From positions 1 to 64,000 of the forward strand of contig NZ_JALNYS010000005.1 in assembly GCF_023229695.1 (NCBI RefSeq): a stretch of DNA of 64,000 nucleotides, read 5' to 3'. Positions within the stretch are counted from its first letter, which is position 1; each line of letters opens with the position of its first letter. This DNA is from Sulfuricurvum sp. GTDB taxonomy: Bacteria; Campylobacterota; Campylobacteria; Campylobacterales; Sulfurimonadaceae. The notes under the pieces are model-generated. The model was given only the letters and a program-made list of their open reading frames with translations. It was not told where the DNA came from and did no database searches. The translations under genes and the position numbers were made by a program. Shown one piece after another: positions 36,833 to 46,781 of the stretch.

Positions 36833-38530
36833 ATGGAAGTCTTGGATATGGGCTTGTTCGCATTATTTGCGTTCACGGTAGTTGTTTTCGGATTTTTTCT
36901 CGGAAACTATGTGTATAAAATTTTTGACGGTAAGAAAACGTTTCTCGATCCCGTGATGAACCCGATCGAAAATCTCCTCTTTCGTATCAGCGGTATCAAT
37001 GCAGAGAAGTCACAAAGTTTTAAAGAATATACCCTCTCGTTGATGATATTTAATCTCTTTGGAATATTTATCCTCTTTTTTATCCTCTATTTTCAAAGTG
37101 CGATGGGACTCAATCCCCAAAACTTTTCAAATTTGAGCTGGCATTTGGCACTCAATACGGCGATCAGTTTTGTCACCAATACGAACTGGCAAAGCTACGG
37201 CGGTGAGAGTACCATGAGCTACTTTTCACAAATGGCAGGATTAAGTGTCCAAAACTTCCTCTCAGCCGCAACGGGTGCAGCGGTAGCTGTCGCGTTGATG
37301 CGCGGACTTACCGGTAGAGGTATCGGGAATTTTTACGTTGATCTTACTAAAACAACATTACGTATTTTAGTACCGATCGCATTTGTGTATGCGATATTTT
37401 TGGTCTCTCAAGGGGTGATCCAAAATTTCTCCTCGTATGTGGATGTAACAACAATCGAAGGGGGGAAACAAACTCTTGCGATGGGACCGGTGGCGAGTCA
37501 GGAAGCGATTAAGATGTTGGGAACCAACGGCGGCGGATTTTTCAACGTCAACAGCGCCCACCCGTTCGAGAATCCAAACGAATTGACCAATTTCATCCAA
37601 ATTTTTTCGATCTTTTTGATCCCTATCGCCCTGTTGTTTACGTACGGTAAATTTGCCGGAAACCGTCGTGAGGGGATTGCGATCTTCGGTGCGATGGCAT
37701 TGTTGTTTGCTCTGACTCTTGGATCAACGTATTATTTCGAGTCCCAGGGCAATGTGATGTTGACACAGCTAGGGGTCGAAGCGGGGCCTAGTATGGAGGG
37801 TAAAGAGGTGCGGTTCGCTCTGGGAGTCTCAAGCTTGTTTGCGACCGTCACTACGGCGGCATCGTGCGGTGCGGTCAATGCGATGCATGACAGCTTTTCA
37901 CCGCTCTCCGGCGGCGTATTAATGCTGCAGATGATGGTCGGAGAGGTGATCTTCGGCGGTGTCGGTGCCGGATTTTACGGGATGATGATCTATGCACTGC
38001 TCTCCATGTTTATGATCGGTCTGATGGTCGGGAAAACGCCGATGTATCTGGGCAAAAAGATCGAGGCCTACGAGATCAAAGCGGTTATCATCGCGCTGCT
38101 TCTCCCCTCAGCGGCGATTTTGGGCTTTTCGGCGATCGCGGCAAATTGCGCCGATGGATTGGCCGGTTTAAACAATGCCGGGCCGCACGGTTTGAGCGAA
38201 ATACTCTATGCTTACACTTCGGCGGCGGCGAATAACGGAAGCGCGTTTGCGGGGCTTACGGCTAATACACCGTTTTACAACGTGACATTGGCGATTGCTA
38301 TGTTTATCGGACGTTTCGGGGTGATTATCCCGATGATCGCGATTGCCGTGAGTATGTCGAACAAAAAAACGTATGCCCTCTCATCGGGTGCGGTACGAAG
38401 CGACACTATGACGTTCACGATCTTTTTAGCCTTTACGGTTCTGATTTTGGGTGCGTTGACCTTTTTACCCGCGTTAACGTTTACAGCGATTGCCGAGCAT
38501 GTTTTGATGCATTCGGGCAAGCTGTTTTAA
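36833..38530 (+). CDS. kdpA: Potassium-transporting ATPase KdpA subunit
   Basis: A 565-residue polytopic inner-membrane K+ channel-like subunit, the K+-binding part of the high-affinity KdpFABC pump. Selectivity-filter-like loops include TNWQSYGGESTMSYF and TNGGGFFNVNSAHPFENP, with CGAVNAMHDSFSPLSG and ANNGSAFAG for the later repeats. Length is close to the E. coli subunit (557). It follows kdpF without a gap; kdpB follows 9 bases later. Confidence 0.97.
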   Translation: MEVLDMGLFALFAFTVVVFGFFLGNYVYKIFDGKKTFLDPVMNPIENLLFRISGINAEKSQSFKEYTLSLMIFNLFGIFILFFILYFQSAMGLNPQNFSNLSWHLALNTAISFVTNTNWQSYGGESTMSYFSQMAGLSVQNFLSAATGAAVAVALMRGLTGRGIGNFYVDLTKTTLRILVPIAFVYAIFLVSQGVIQNFSSYVDVTTIEGGKQTLAMGPVASQEAIKMLGTNGGGFFNVNSAHPFENPNELTNFIQIFSIFLIPIALLFTYGKFAGNRREGIAIFGAMALLFALTLGSTYYFESQGNVMLTQLGVEAGPSMEGKEVRFALGVSSLFATVTTAASCGAVNAMHDSFSPLSGGVLMLQMMVGEVIFGGVGAGFYGMMIYALLSMFMIGLMVGKTPMYLGKKIEAYEIKAVIIALLLPSAAILGFSAIAANCADGLAGLNNAGPHGLSEILYAYTSAAANNGSAFAGLTANTPFYNVTLAIAMFIGRFGVIIPMIAIAVSMSNKKTYALSSGAVRSDTMTFTIFLAFTVLILGALTFLPALTFTAIAEHVLMHSGKLF

Positions 38531-38539
38531 GGAAATAGT

Positions 38540-40561
38540 ATGAAAAAAGCAATTGAAATTAATAATAATAAAATCATTAAAGAGGCGATAAAAGAGTCGT
38601 TTATCCGTCTCAATCCGAAACATCAGATCAAAAATCCGGTCATTTTTGCCGTGACGCTCAGTTCGGCGTTTTGTACGGTTCTCTTTTTTACCGGACATTT
38701 TGATCCTGCGGACTTTTGGTTTAATCTACAGCTCTTGTTTTGGCTGTGGTTTACCGTATTATTTGCCAACTTCGCCGAAGCGTTGGCCGAGGGGCGAGGG
38801 AAAGCACAAGCATCAAGTCTGCGTCAAACCCAAAGCAATCTCAAAGCGAACCGTTTGATCGGGGATAAAATCGAGAATGTCGATGCATCGCTCTTGTTAA
38901 AAGGAGATATCGTCATTATCAAAGCGGGAGAACTGATCCCCTCTGACGGTGAAGTGATCGAAGGGGTTGCCAGTGTCAACGAGAGTGCGATTACCGGAGA
39001 ATCGGCTCCCGTTATCCGTGAGAGCGGCGGGGATCGAAGTTCGGTAACGGGGGGGACGACGGTGCTCTCCGACTGGATCAAAGTACGGGTCACGGCGGCT
39101 AGGGGAGAGAGTTTTCTCGATCAGATGATTTCACTGGTTGAGGGGGCAAAACGTCAGAAAACCCCGAATGAAATCGCCCTCAGCCTGATCCTAATCGGAT
39201 TTAGCCTGATCTTTTTACTCGCGGTAGCGACATTGCAACCGTTAGTAGGCTATTTTGAGAGTTCGTTTTCACTCCTCGTTCTCGTAGCACTCTTCGTCTG
39301 TCTAATCCCTACTACGATCGGCGGATTGCTGAGTGCCATCGGAATTGCCGGGATGGATCGACTGTTACGTAAAAACGTCATCGCTACCAGCGGTAAAGCG
39401 GTCGAGACGGCGGGGGATATTTCGGTGTTACTTCTCGATAAAACAGGGACGATCACCTTCGGAAACCGTATGGCAAGCGAATTTTTCACCCTAAACGGAG
39501 TGAGTAAAAACGAGCTTCTCTCCTATGCGATTTACTCATCCAAAGCCGATGAGACACCGGAGGGGCGCAGTATCGTCGCACTGGCAGAGAGTATGGATGG
39601 GGCACCTTTGACATTAGTAGGAGAAGAGATATGGGTTGCGTTTAGTGCCGATACCCGCCTAAGCGGTGTAAACGTCGGGGATGTCCATATCCGTAAAGGG
39701 GCGATGGACTCGGTCGCACAATTTGTCGAAAACTACGGAGGGATACTCGATGTTGAGTGTCGCGGAATCTGTGAAAAAGTCGCTAAAGAGGGGGCAACCC
39801 CTCTGGTCATCGCGGTCAATGCCAAAGTCCTCGGGGTCGTGATGCTCAAAGATATCGTGAAACCCGGCATCAAAGCCAAATTCACAGAATTGCGTGCAAT
39901 GGGGATCAAAACGGTCATGATTACGGGAGATAATCCTCTCACCGCAGCGGCAATCGCGGCGGAAGCGGGAGTCGATGATTTCGTCGCCGAGGCGACGCCG
40001 GAGACGAAGATCCGTCTCATTCAAAAGTACCAACACGAGGGGTATCTCGTCGCAATGACCGGGGATGGCACCAACGACGCTCCGGCATTGGCACAAGCCG
40101 ATGTGGGGTTGGCGATGAACAGCGGGACGCAGTCGGCAAAAGAGGCGGCGAACATGATCGACCTCGACAGCTCTCCGACCAAACTCATCGAAATCGTCGA
40201 GGTGGGAAAACAGCTTCTCTCGACACGCGGAGCGTTGAGCACGTTTAGTATCGCTAATGACGTGGCCAAATATTTTGCCGTCATTCCGGCATTGGCGGTT
40301 CTGATTTTCCCATCCCTTGCGGTACTCAATATCTTGGATTTGGCAAACCCGAAAAGTGCGATCCTCTCGGCGGTTATCTTTAATGCCCTCATTATCGTCG
40401 CGTTGATTCCCGTCGCGTTACGCGGTGCGGCGTTCAAAGCCCAAAGTGAAGAGGCGGCATTACGACGCAATCTTATGATTTACGGTTTGGGCGGAATTAT
40501 CACTCCGTTTATCGGGATCAAACTCATCGATATGGTGATCAGTGCCATCGGTTTGGTATAA
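38540..40561 (+). CDS. kdpB: Potassium-transporting ATPase ATP-binding subunit KdpB
   Basis: A 673-residue P-type ATPase, catalytic subunit of the Kdp pump. The phosphorylated Asp lies in [13 protein letters not shown] (about residue 300), the actuator loop has the ITGESAP motif and the hinge motif is [18 protein letters not shown]. The family-specific Ser of the actuator domain (TGES) is retained. It is preceded by an AAGGAAATAGT ribosome site and followed by kdpC after 11 bases. Confidence 0.97.
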   Translation: MKKAIEINNNKIIKEAIKESFIRLNPKHQIKNPVIFAVTLSSAFCTVLFFTGHFDPADFWFNLQLLFWLWFTVLFANFAEALAEGRGKAQASSLRQTQSNLKANRLIGDKIENVDASLLLKGDIVIIKAGELIPSDGEVIEGVASVNESAITGESAPVIRESGGDRSSVTGGTTVLSDWIKVRVTAARGESFLDQMISLVEGAKRQKTPNEIALSLILIGFSLIFLLAVATLQPLVGYFESSFSLLVLVALFVCLIPTTIGGLLSAIGIAGMDRLLRKNVIATSGKAVETAGDISVLLLDKTGTITFGNRMASEFFTLNGVSKNELLSYAIYSSKADETPEGRSIVALAESMDGAPLTLVGEEIWVAFSADTRLSGVNVGDVHIRKGAMDSVAQFVENYGGILDVECRGICEKVAKEGATPLVIAVNAKVLGVVMLKDIVKPGIKAKFTELRAMGIKTVMITGDNPLTAAAIAAEAGVDDFVAEATPETKIRLIQKYQHEGYLVAMTGDGTNDAPALAQADVGLAMNSGTQSAKEAANMIDLDSSPTKLIEIVEVGKQLLSTRGALSTFSIANDVAKYFAVIPALAVLIFPSLAVLNILDLANPKSAILSAVIFNALIIVALIPVALRGAAFKAQSEEAALRRNLMIYGLGGIITPFIGIKLIDMVISAIGLV

Positions 40562-40572
40562 GGAGAATAGAG

Positions 40573-41163
40573 ATGTTTAAAGAATTAGAAAAATCGGTAC
40601 TCTTGTTTAGCAGCCTGGCGTTGATTTGCGGACTTGCTTATCCGCTAACCATGAATCTCATCGCTAACAGTGCGTTTGAAGCTGAAGCAAAAGGTTCATT
40701 GGTCTATGAGGGGAAAACTCCCATTGCTTCGACGTTGATCGCCCAAAATTTTACCCGTGCGCACTACTTTCATCCCCGTCCCTCTGCGGCGGGAGCGGAC
40801 GGGTATGACGGAGCCTCATCGAGCGGATCGAATCTGGGCTATACCAGTCAAAAATTGCATGATGCCATCAAAGGGCGGGTTGAAGTCTATCGTGCCGAAA
40901 ACAATCTAAGCACTACACAAAAAGTACCGATGGATGCGGTGACGGCGAGCGGAAGCGGTCTTGATCCTCATATCACACTGAAGAATGCAACCATTCAGGC
41001 TAAACGGGTAGCCGCGTCACGAGGGATTCAGGAGGCCAAGGTGATCGATCTCATTCATCAAAACGTCCAAAAGCCTTATTGGGGTATCATAGGGGAAGAG
41101 AAAATCAATGTCGTAACCCTAAATCTAACATTAGACAGAGAATTTGGAAAAGTTAAAATCTAA
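40573..41163 (+). CDS. kdpC: Potassium-transporting ATPase KdpC subunit
   Basis: A 196-residue subunit with one N-terminal TM helix (about residues 8-30) and a periplasmic domain. Family signatures are FHPRPSAAG and VTASGSGLDPHI. It stabilises the KdpA-KdpB complex. Its 3' end overlaps the start of kdpD by 20 bases in another frame. Confidence 0.95.
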   Translation: MFKELEKSVLLFSSLALICGLAYPLTMNLIANSAFEAEAKGSLVYEGKTPIASTLIAQNFTRAHYFHPRPSAAGADGYDGASSSGSNLGYTSQKLHDAIKGRVEVYRAENNLSTTQKVPMDAVTASGSGLDPHITLKNATIQAKRVAASRGIQEAKVIDLIHQNVQKPYWGIIGEEKINVVTLNLTLDREFGKVKI

Positions 41164-43822
41164 AGCAGAGCGGCTCCTCGAAGAAGTTCAACAAGCCGAA
41201 GAGGGAAATTTTATCCTCTATCTCGGTGCCGCTGCCGGAGTCGGTAAGACCTTTGCGATGCTCTCCAGAGCTCGTCAACTCCAACAAAGCGGCATCGATG
41301 TTGTCGTCGGGTATCTCGAAGCACACGGGCGGATGGAAACCGAATCCCTTTCAGAGGGGCTGGAAATCATCCCCACCAAAAAAATCCGTTACGGCGGAGC
41401 GGAGTTTGGGGAGGTGGATATCGATGCGATCCTCAAACGCGACCCCGAAGTGGTGTTGATCGATGAACTCGCCCACACCAATACGATAGGCTCCAAATAC
41501 GAAAAACGGTATCAAGACGTCCTCGAAATCCTCTCTCACGGCATCGATGTCATCGCGACGATGAACATCCAGCACATCGAGAGTCTCAACGACATCGTCT
41601 ATTCACTCACCACTGTTCGTGTCATCGAAACGGTTCCTGATAGTATACTCGAACGTGTTGACAGTTTCCGTCTCATCGACACCCCTCCTGATGAGCTGAT
41701 CGATCGGCTCAAAAACGGTAAAATCTATCCGCAAGAGCGTGTCGAATCGGCACTGAAAAACTTTTTTACCGAACAAAATCTGAGCAAACTGCGTGAACTT
41801 TCCCTCCGTAAAGCGGCGCTCAAAGTAAGCGATGAGCTTAATGAATATTCGGTGGCCAAACGTGATGGCAGAAGGGCGCAGACCAATACGGTGATGGTCT
41901 GCATCGATCACCATGAAGAGTCGATGGACGCGGTGCGCTATGCCAAACGGCTCAGTGATTCGCTAAAAGCCGATCTAATTGCCCTCCAAATTACCTCCGA
42001 TGCCCCCGGAAATGCCCAAAAAAGTGCTCAGATACGTAAACACATCCGTCTTGCCGAGAGGCTTGGGGCCACCGTCATCTCGAAAATCTCGGGAGATAAA
42101 ACCGATGCGGTGATCGAATCGATCGAAGAATACGGTATTACGGAACTCGTCATGACACGTCCGAAAAGCCGATTTTTCGGATTGCTGTTTCCCAATCTGA
42201 CGAAAAGCGTTATGGATCGAAAACCCTCTTGTATTATCGATGTCGTTCCGTTTGAGAAAAAACATCCCGATTTGCTAGAGCAGTTGAACCTGTTTTCCGA
42301 CATACCGGATAACTTTCGATTGTACGGACAATCGTTGGGGATTCTTTTGGCGCTTACCGGCTTTGCTTTTCTCATTAGAGAGGGGCTCGGAGTCGTCAAT
42401 ATCGCCCTTTTGTATCTCCTTTTGACCCTCTTTTCTGCGGTGCGTTACGGGGTTGCCTACTCATTCTTTAGCGCATTGGTCGGGGTATTATTATTCGATT
42501 TTCTCTTTATCGAACCCTATTACAGTTTCAGTGTCAGCGACCTGCGCTATGCCCTGTCTTTCATCATCTTTTTGATCGTCGGCTATACGGCAGGGAAACT
42601 CTCCGATGGGATCAAAGCCAAAAACAAAGCGATTAAAACGGAAGAGACCCGTTTCCGACGCCTCTATGAACTGAGCACAGGATTGGGAGATTTTGAAAAC
42701 GAGACGGACGCTTCCATGTTTGCCGTCAAAAAGCTTCATGCCATTTTCGATTCGAAAACGATTGTTTTTATTCCGGATGAAACGGATAACCTTCAGGTCG
42801 TAGCGGCAATCATAAACGGAGAGATGCTCAGTCGTGAGGAGTGTCAGTACTATCGGATAGCCTCTAATGATCAAGCCTGTACACAATGGGTTTACCGTAA
42901 CGGTGAAAGTGCCGGGAAATTCACCAATACCCTCCCCAATGTCGAAATGACCTTTTTCCCCTCAAAAGCGTTTGACAAAACAGTTGCCGTTGTTGCCGTT
43001 GAGTTGCCGTTGTTGGATGCTCCGACGTATGAGCTCCTCTCGGCATTTATGAATACACTGGCGGTTTCGCTGTGGCGATTCGGACTTTTTCGACAAAACC
43101 AGCATATCAAATTGGTGGAAGCTTCGGAAAAATTAACTTCCGTCCTTTTTAACTCCGTCTATCATGAGCTAAAAACCCCTTTGGCCGCGATTTTAGGATC
43201 GGTGAGTACGATCAACAGTCCGGAGGTTACTATCTCTGATGCATCAGAAAAACAGTTATTGGAAAATATTGAAGAGAGCGCTTTTGAGATGGAGCGGATC
43301 CTTAAAAATCTCCTCGATTTTGCACGGTTGGAAAACGGATTGATGCAGTTGAAAAAAGATTGGTGCGATGTAGGGGATATTATCGGAAGTGCCTATCAAA
43401 AAGCATTAAAGCAGCATCCTCGCGAAGATGTGACCTTTAGTTTCGATGTTGATTCCCCACCGATCAAAGGGGATTTTTCGTTGCTGGAGCAGGCGATGCT
43501 CAATCTCTTCGATAATGCGTTAAAATATTCAAAAGCAGGCGAAGTGAAAGTTCAAGTCGCCAAACGGGGACCTAACCTCGTGATGAGTGTTAGCAACCCT
43601 AGCGATATAGAGGGATCTGAACTCTCCAATATCTTCGATAAGTTTTATCGGGCTGAAACGTCGGCGAAAGTCAAAGGTTCCGGTTTAGGGCTCTCCATCA
43701 TCAAAGGGATCGTTCAGGCACACAAAGGCAATATTCATGCAACCAAACGGTACGGCGAATTTGTATTATCGATAACTTTACCGATCGATACGCATGAGTC
43801 GTCACTCGATCCACAGGAGTAA
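41144..43822 (+). CDS. kdpD: Osmosensitive K+ sensor histidine kinase KdpD
   Basis: An 892-residue full-length KdpD. The N-terminal KdpD domain has a Walker A motif GAAAGVGKTFAML (about residues 28-40) and the Walker B-like VVLIDELAHTNT. A universal-stress-protein domain follows (about 245-365), then four closely spaced TM helices (about 395-490), a GAF-like region, and the kinase core with H-box FNSVYHELKTPLAAILG, N-box LNLFDNALKYS and G-box GSGLGLSIIKG. It autophosphorylates at low K+ and passes phosphate to KdpE. It overlaps kdpC by 20 bases. Confidence 0.96.
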   Translation: MEKLKSKAERLLEEVQQAEEGNFILYLGAAAGVGKTFAMLSRARQLQQSGIDVVVGYLEAHGRMETESLSEGLEIIPTKKIRYGGAEFGEVDIDAILKRDPEVVLIDELAHTNTIGSKYEKRYQDVLEILSHGIDVIATMNIQHIESLNDIVYSLTTVRVIETVPDSILERVDSFRLIDTPPDELIDRLKNGKIYPQERVESALKNFFTEQNLSKLRELSLRKAALKVSDELNEYSVAKRDGRRAQTNTVMVCIDHHEESMDAVRYAKRLSDSLKADLIALQITSDAPGNAQKSAQIRKHIRLAERLGATVISKISGDKTDAVIESIEEYGITELVMTRPKSRFFGLLFPNLTKSVMDRKPSCIIDVVPFEKKHPDLLEQLNLFSDIPDNFRLYGQSLGILLALTGFAFLIREGLGVVNIALLYLLLTLFSAVRYGVAYSFFSALVGVLLFDFLFIEPYYSFSVSDLRYALSFIIFLIVGYTAGKLSDGIKAKNKAIKTEETRFRRLYELSTGLGDFENETDASMFAVKKLHAIFDSKTIVFIPDETDNLQVVAAIINGEMLSREECQYYRIASNDQACTQWVYRNGESAGKFTNTLPNVEMTFFPSKAFDKTVAVVAVELPLLDAPTYELLSAFMNTLAVSLWRFGLFRQNQHIKLVEASEKLTSVLFNSVYHELKTPLAAILGSVSTINSPEVTISDASEKQLLENIEESAFEMERILKNLLDFARLENGLMQLKKDWCDVGDIIGSAYQKALKQHPREDVTFSFDVDSPPIKGDFSLLEQAMLNLFDNALKYSKAGEVKVQVAKRGPNLVMSVSNPSDIEGSELSNIFDKFYRAETSAKVKGSGLGLSIIKGIVQAHKGNIHATKRYGEFVLSITLPIDTHESSLDPQE

Positions 43823-43824
43823 GA

Positions 43825-44526
43825 ATGGGAGCGATTTTATTGGTCGAAGATGACAGCGGAATCCAAAAAATGTTGAGTATTGCTTTGGGTGCGGCGGGAT
43901 ATGAACTCATCAAAGCGGGTTCGGTCAAATCAGGTCTCGTGGCACTCTCTCAAAACCCGATTTCTTTGGTGCTTCTTGATCTTGGTCTTCCTGATGGAGA
44001 CGGCAAAAAGTTTATCAAAGAAGCGAGGTTATTCAGCGATGTAGCGATTATCGTGGTCAGTGCGCGTGATATCGAGTCTGAAAAAATCGAAGCATTAGAG
44101 ATGGGGGCAGATGACTATCTCACCAAACCCTTTGGCATCGGTGAATTGATCGCACGGATCAAAGCACTCTCCCGTCGTGTCAAAGAAAAAGACGACTCCG
44201 AACAGCGTGAGATTACGATCGGAAAGCTCACCGTTAATCTCGTGAATAAAACTGTTACTATCGATTCCAAGCTCGTAAAACTGACGAAAAAAGAGTTTGA
44301 GCTTTTAGCCCTGTTTGCAAAAAATAGGGGGAAAGTGTTGACCCATACCTTTGTACTGGAAAATATTTGGGGGAGAGGATATGGACATGAAACCCATTAT
44401 CTACGTGTCTTTATGGCACAGCTTCGCAAAAAAATCGAGGAAAACCCCTCTATTCCTCAGTATATTGTCACAGAATCGGGGATGGGATATCGGATGAGTG
44501 AACCTGTTTCGATGATATACGCTTAG
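43825..44526 (+). CDS. kdpE: Response regulator KdpE
   Basis: A 233-residue OmpR-family regulator. Receiver residues: acidic LLVEDDSG, phospho-acceptor Asp in LVLLDLGLPDGDG (about residue 53), Lys in YLTKPFGI. The winged-helix domain shows LTKKEFELLALFAKN and VFMAQLRKKIE. It lies two bases behind kdpD and would activate kdpFABC, probably at the direct repeat upstream of kdpF. Confidence 0.95.
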   Translation: MGAILLVEDDSGIQKMLSIALGAAGYELIKAGSVKSGLVALSQNPISLVLLDLGLPDGDGKKFIKEARLFSDVAIIVVSARDIESEKIEALEMGADDYLTKPFGIGELIARIKALSRRVKEKDDSEQREITIGKLTVNLVNKTVTIDSKLVKLTKKEFELLALFAKNRGKVLTHTFVLENIWGRGYGHETHYLRVFMAQLRKKIEENPSIPQYIVTESGMGYRMSEPVSMIYA

Positions 44527-44744
44527 GTAACAAAAATGCATGTGCCATGTGCTGAAAGTGTAGAAAAGCGAGTCTTGTCGGTAGTGCTGCGGCTGCGCTC
44601 AAAACAGAGTGATCAGAGAGCTCTGTCAAAAGTGCAGTCTCTAAACATAATAGAAGACAAAAAAGTATGAATATGATAAGATTACTGATCGCGGAGGATT
44701 TTGGAATAATTCGAAGACGTAAGGGAATAGGGGAGGGAAACAGG

Positions 44745-45731
44745 ATGTGCACCGTCGGAAGTATGACCTTTTCAACGTTATACAGCATGAAAGATTGCCT
44801 GGAACAGGCAAAGGTCCCTATCCTGAATCGCTGGATGGCGTATGGCGATACGGTTGAAGCGTTGGGGCGAAACAAAATGACGCCGGAGTTTTTCAGCCAC
44901 TATTTCGGAATCAAAGTGATCGAGTATGCCCTCGGAGTGATCAAGGGGGTGAACAAACCCGGAAACTGCCCGGTAATAGGGGTCATGCTGAGCTTTTTCG
45001 AGAAGAAAAACATTCCGATGGAAGATCTCTTTTTGATCTGCGTCAATTTCAAAAATGCATTTATCCGCCATATGCTGGAAGAGGGGGTATTGACTCCGGA
45101 TGCACTGTATGAGGTTTCCCTTCTCATCGATCGAAATTTCGCAGGGGTCATACGCGCCTACAGGGATGCGAGTTGTAAAGCATGCGTCAACGACATAGAG
45201 CAGAGCGGTTCGCATGTTGAAGATTTTCCCGTGATTGCGCATCACCTTCCTTTGCCGGAAGGAGGGGAACCCTGCACTTCGGCGTTGCAGTATCTGCAGG
45301 AGATCGAGATTGATATCGAAATATTAGACGAATTGGATGAAATCGAGCGGGAAACGCTCTCTTCACTTGACCTTTCGGGTGTGATCGATTATGAAGGGTA
45401 TCGCGAAGTGATCGGTTTGTTTTCCGACTATGTCAAAGTTCTCAATCAGCTCTTTGAATTCAAAGAGCTGGCATATACTCTGATAATGCTGATCGAGCTA
45501 CTGGAAAACTCGTCGATTGATGAGATGGGGGAAGAAAAAAGGGGGATGCTTACTCTCTATATCAAAGCGATTATCGAGGATCTATCACTCTGGCGTAGGG
45601 CGGTTTTCGTCGATCAGAGTGCCGAAGATATCCATTATCTGGATCGGACTTTGCTAAGTTCGATTGCGCAGCTTCAGATACTGCTCTCAGAAGAAGGCGA
45701 TGCCGAAACCGAAGAGATCGAATTTTTTTGA
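44745..45731 (+). CDS. Unrecognised acidic helical protein, 328 residues
   Basis: No family is recognised. The frame is open back to 44667, but the ATG at 44745 has GGAGG eight bases upstream and the earlier 26 codons look like translated non-coding sequence. The protein is soluble, mostly helical and strongly acidic toward the C-terminus, which ends in an EGDAETEEIEFF tail. The first half (LEEGVLTPDALYEVSLLIDRNFAGVIRAYRD) vaguely recalls four-helix sensor domains of the RsbR/globin-sensor type, but no output domain is present. A CXXC-like pair occurs in ASCKACVNDI. It stands alone after kdpE, with a possible CATAAT box at 44646. Confidence 0.6.
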   Translation: MCTVGSMTFSTLYSMKDCLEQAKVPILNRWMAYGDTVEALGRNKMTPEFFSHYFGIKVIEYALGVIKGVNKPGNCPVIGVMLSFFEKKNIPMEDLFLICVNFKNAFIRHMLEEGVLTPDALYEVSLLIDRNFAGVIRAYRDASCKACVNDIEQSGSHVEDFPVIAHHLPLPEGGEPCTSALQYLQEIEIDIEILDELDEIERETLSSLDLSGVIDYEGYREVIGLFSDYVKVLNQLFEFKELAYTLIMLIELLENSSIDEMGEEKRGMLTLYIKAIIEDLSLWRRAVFVDQSAEDIHYLDRTLLSSIAQLQILLSEEGDAETEEIEFF

Positions 45732-45761
45732 TATGGCCGGATGTTGCTCATCTGTTTTTAA

Positions 45762-45767
45762 TATAAT
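45762..45767 (+). promoter_or_regulatory. -10 box of the RHH/PIN toxin-antitoxin operon
   Basis: A perfect TATAAT 57 bases before the antitoxin ATG, directly upstream of the GTGATACAA repeats. Confidence 0.55.
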
Positions 45768-45783
45768 GAATTTTTCCAAAAGC

Positions 45784-45804
45784 GTGATACAATATGTGAT
45801 ACAA
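45784..45804 (+). promoter_or_regulatory. Direct repeat GTGATACAA x2, likely autoregulatory operator
   Basis: Two perfect 9-base copies at 45784-45792 and 45796-45804, 12 bases apart, lie between the promoter and the antitoxin gene. Ribbon-helix-helix antitoxins typically bind tandem short repeats in their own leader. Confidence 0.55.
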
Positions 45805-45823
45805 AATGCAAAAAGGAGATTTT

Positions 45824-46081
45824 ATGATATCGGTCAGACTCGATGATGCTATAGAAAATCAATTGAACTTTTTGTCTCACGAGCGAGATATACCCAAAAG
45901 CAAAATCATCAAAGACGCGTTGCGTTACTATTTCGATATGCTCAAAAAAGAGCAAAAAGAGAAAACACCCTTTGAGCTTGGCAGCGAACTTTTCGGGAAA
46001 TACGCCAGCGGTGATGGAACCCTCTCAACGACGTATAAACAAAAAATAAAAGAGAAAATCGATGCAAAAAACGCTCATTGA
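45824..46081 (+). CDS. Ribbon-helix-helix (CopG-like) antitoxin
   Basis: An 85-residue protein. The start at 45824 (MISVRLDDAIENQLN) is preferred because AAAAAGGAG lies just upstream; a codon 18 bases earlier would include the ribosome site. Residues 1-45 form a ribbon-helix-helix DNA-binding fold (ISVRLDD strand, ENQLNFLSHERDI and SKIIKDALRYYF helices). The charged C-terminal half would wrap the toxin. The gene overlaps the PIN gene by 20 bases. Confidence 0.82.
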   Translation: MISVRLDDAIENQLNFLSHERDIPKSKIIKDALRYYFDMLKKEQKEKTPFELGSELFGKYASGDGTLSTTYKQKIKEKIDAKNAH

Positions 46082-46487
46082 CAGCGGACCGCTCATCGCG
46101 CTGTTCGATCGGAGCGATCGGTATCATTCCAATGTCATCGAGTTTCTCAAAACGTATAAAGGTGAGCTTATCACTTCGTGGGCAGTGATCACCGAAGTAT
46201 CCCATATGCTCGATTTTAATCTACAGGTCCAAATCGATTTTCTCAAATGGGTCGAACGGGGCGGTGTGACGATTTATGACATTTCCCAAAGTGATATAGC
46301 CAACATCCGTCTAATGATGGAAAAGTATATCGATATCCCGATGGATCTCGCCGATGCGACGCTGATGTACATCGCCAACACCGAAAATATCAAAGAGATT
46401 GTCAGTATCGACAGCGATTTTGATATCTACCGAACACTGAAAAAACAAAATCTGAAAAATTTATTGAAAACAGGTGTCAAAAAATAG
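46062..46487 (+). CDS. PIN-domain toxin (VapC-like ribonuclease)
   Basis: A 141-residue PIN-domain RNase. The Mg2+-binding acidic residues are visible: Asp7 in LIDSGPLIALF, Glu in ITEVSHML, Asp in MDLADATLMY and Asp in VSIDSDFDIY. It would cleave tRNA or other RNA when its antitoxin is degraded. It overlaps the ribbon-helix-helix gene by 20 bases, the standard antitoxin-first order. Not a canonical VapBC pair by antitoxin type, but such combinations are known. Confidence 0.88.
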   Translation: MQKTLIDSGPLIALFDRSDRYHSNVIEFLKTYKGELITSWAVITEVSHMLDFNLQVQIDFLKWVERGGVTIYDISQSDIANIRLMMEKYIDIPMDLADATLMYIANTENIKEIVSIDSDFDIYRTLKKQNLKNLLKTGVKK

Positions 46488-46540
46488 GTGAAGTGATAAA
46501 GTAAGGGGTCATGTATTCAATATGCTTTGCAACATAGTCT

Positions 46541-46781
46541 CCTTTTAGCCCCCTAAGTTATAATAAAAGACTTTTTTAGATGCGGGGCAGGGATGAATAC
46601 GGACGAGATCGGGGCATTGTTACAAGATAAGAGCAAGCTCCTCTCCGAGACCTACTTCGAACTTCAAGCGGCGTGTGAAGCCAAATACGGTCCCGATACC
46701 CTCGTCATCATCGAAGTAGGCTCTTTTTTCGAGGTCTACGAAGTCAATAACGAAGAGATGAAGATCGGAAAGGCGAAAGAA
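46541..46781 (+). repeat. Left copy of the mutS7 promoter/5'-end duplication
   Basis: This segment matches 50019-50260: both contain a TTTTAGCCCCC tract, the same TATAATAAAAGACTTTTTT promoter and leader and the first 63 codons of mutS7. In the coding part I count 22 differences in 189 bases (about 88% identity), 4 of them amino-acid changes counted per codon. The copies lie 3.48 kb apart in direct orientation. Confidence 0.9.
46559..46564 (+). promoter_or_regulatory. Promoter box of the truncated mutS7 copy
   Basis: TATAAT identical in context to the promoter of the intact mutS7 at 50038, so the stump is probably still transcribed. Confidence 0.55.

Noticed and set aside
44667..44744. Upstream start of the 328-residue protein
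   Set aside because: No ribosome site, and the GGAGG directly before 44745 indicates the later start.
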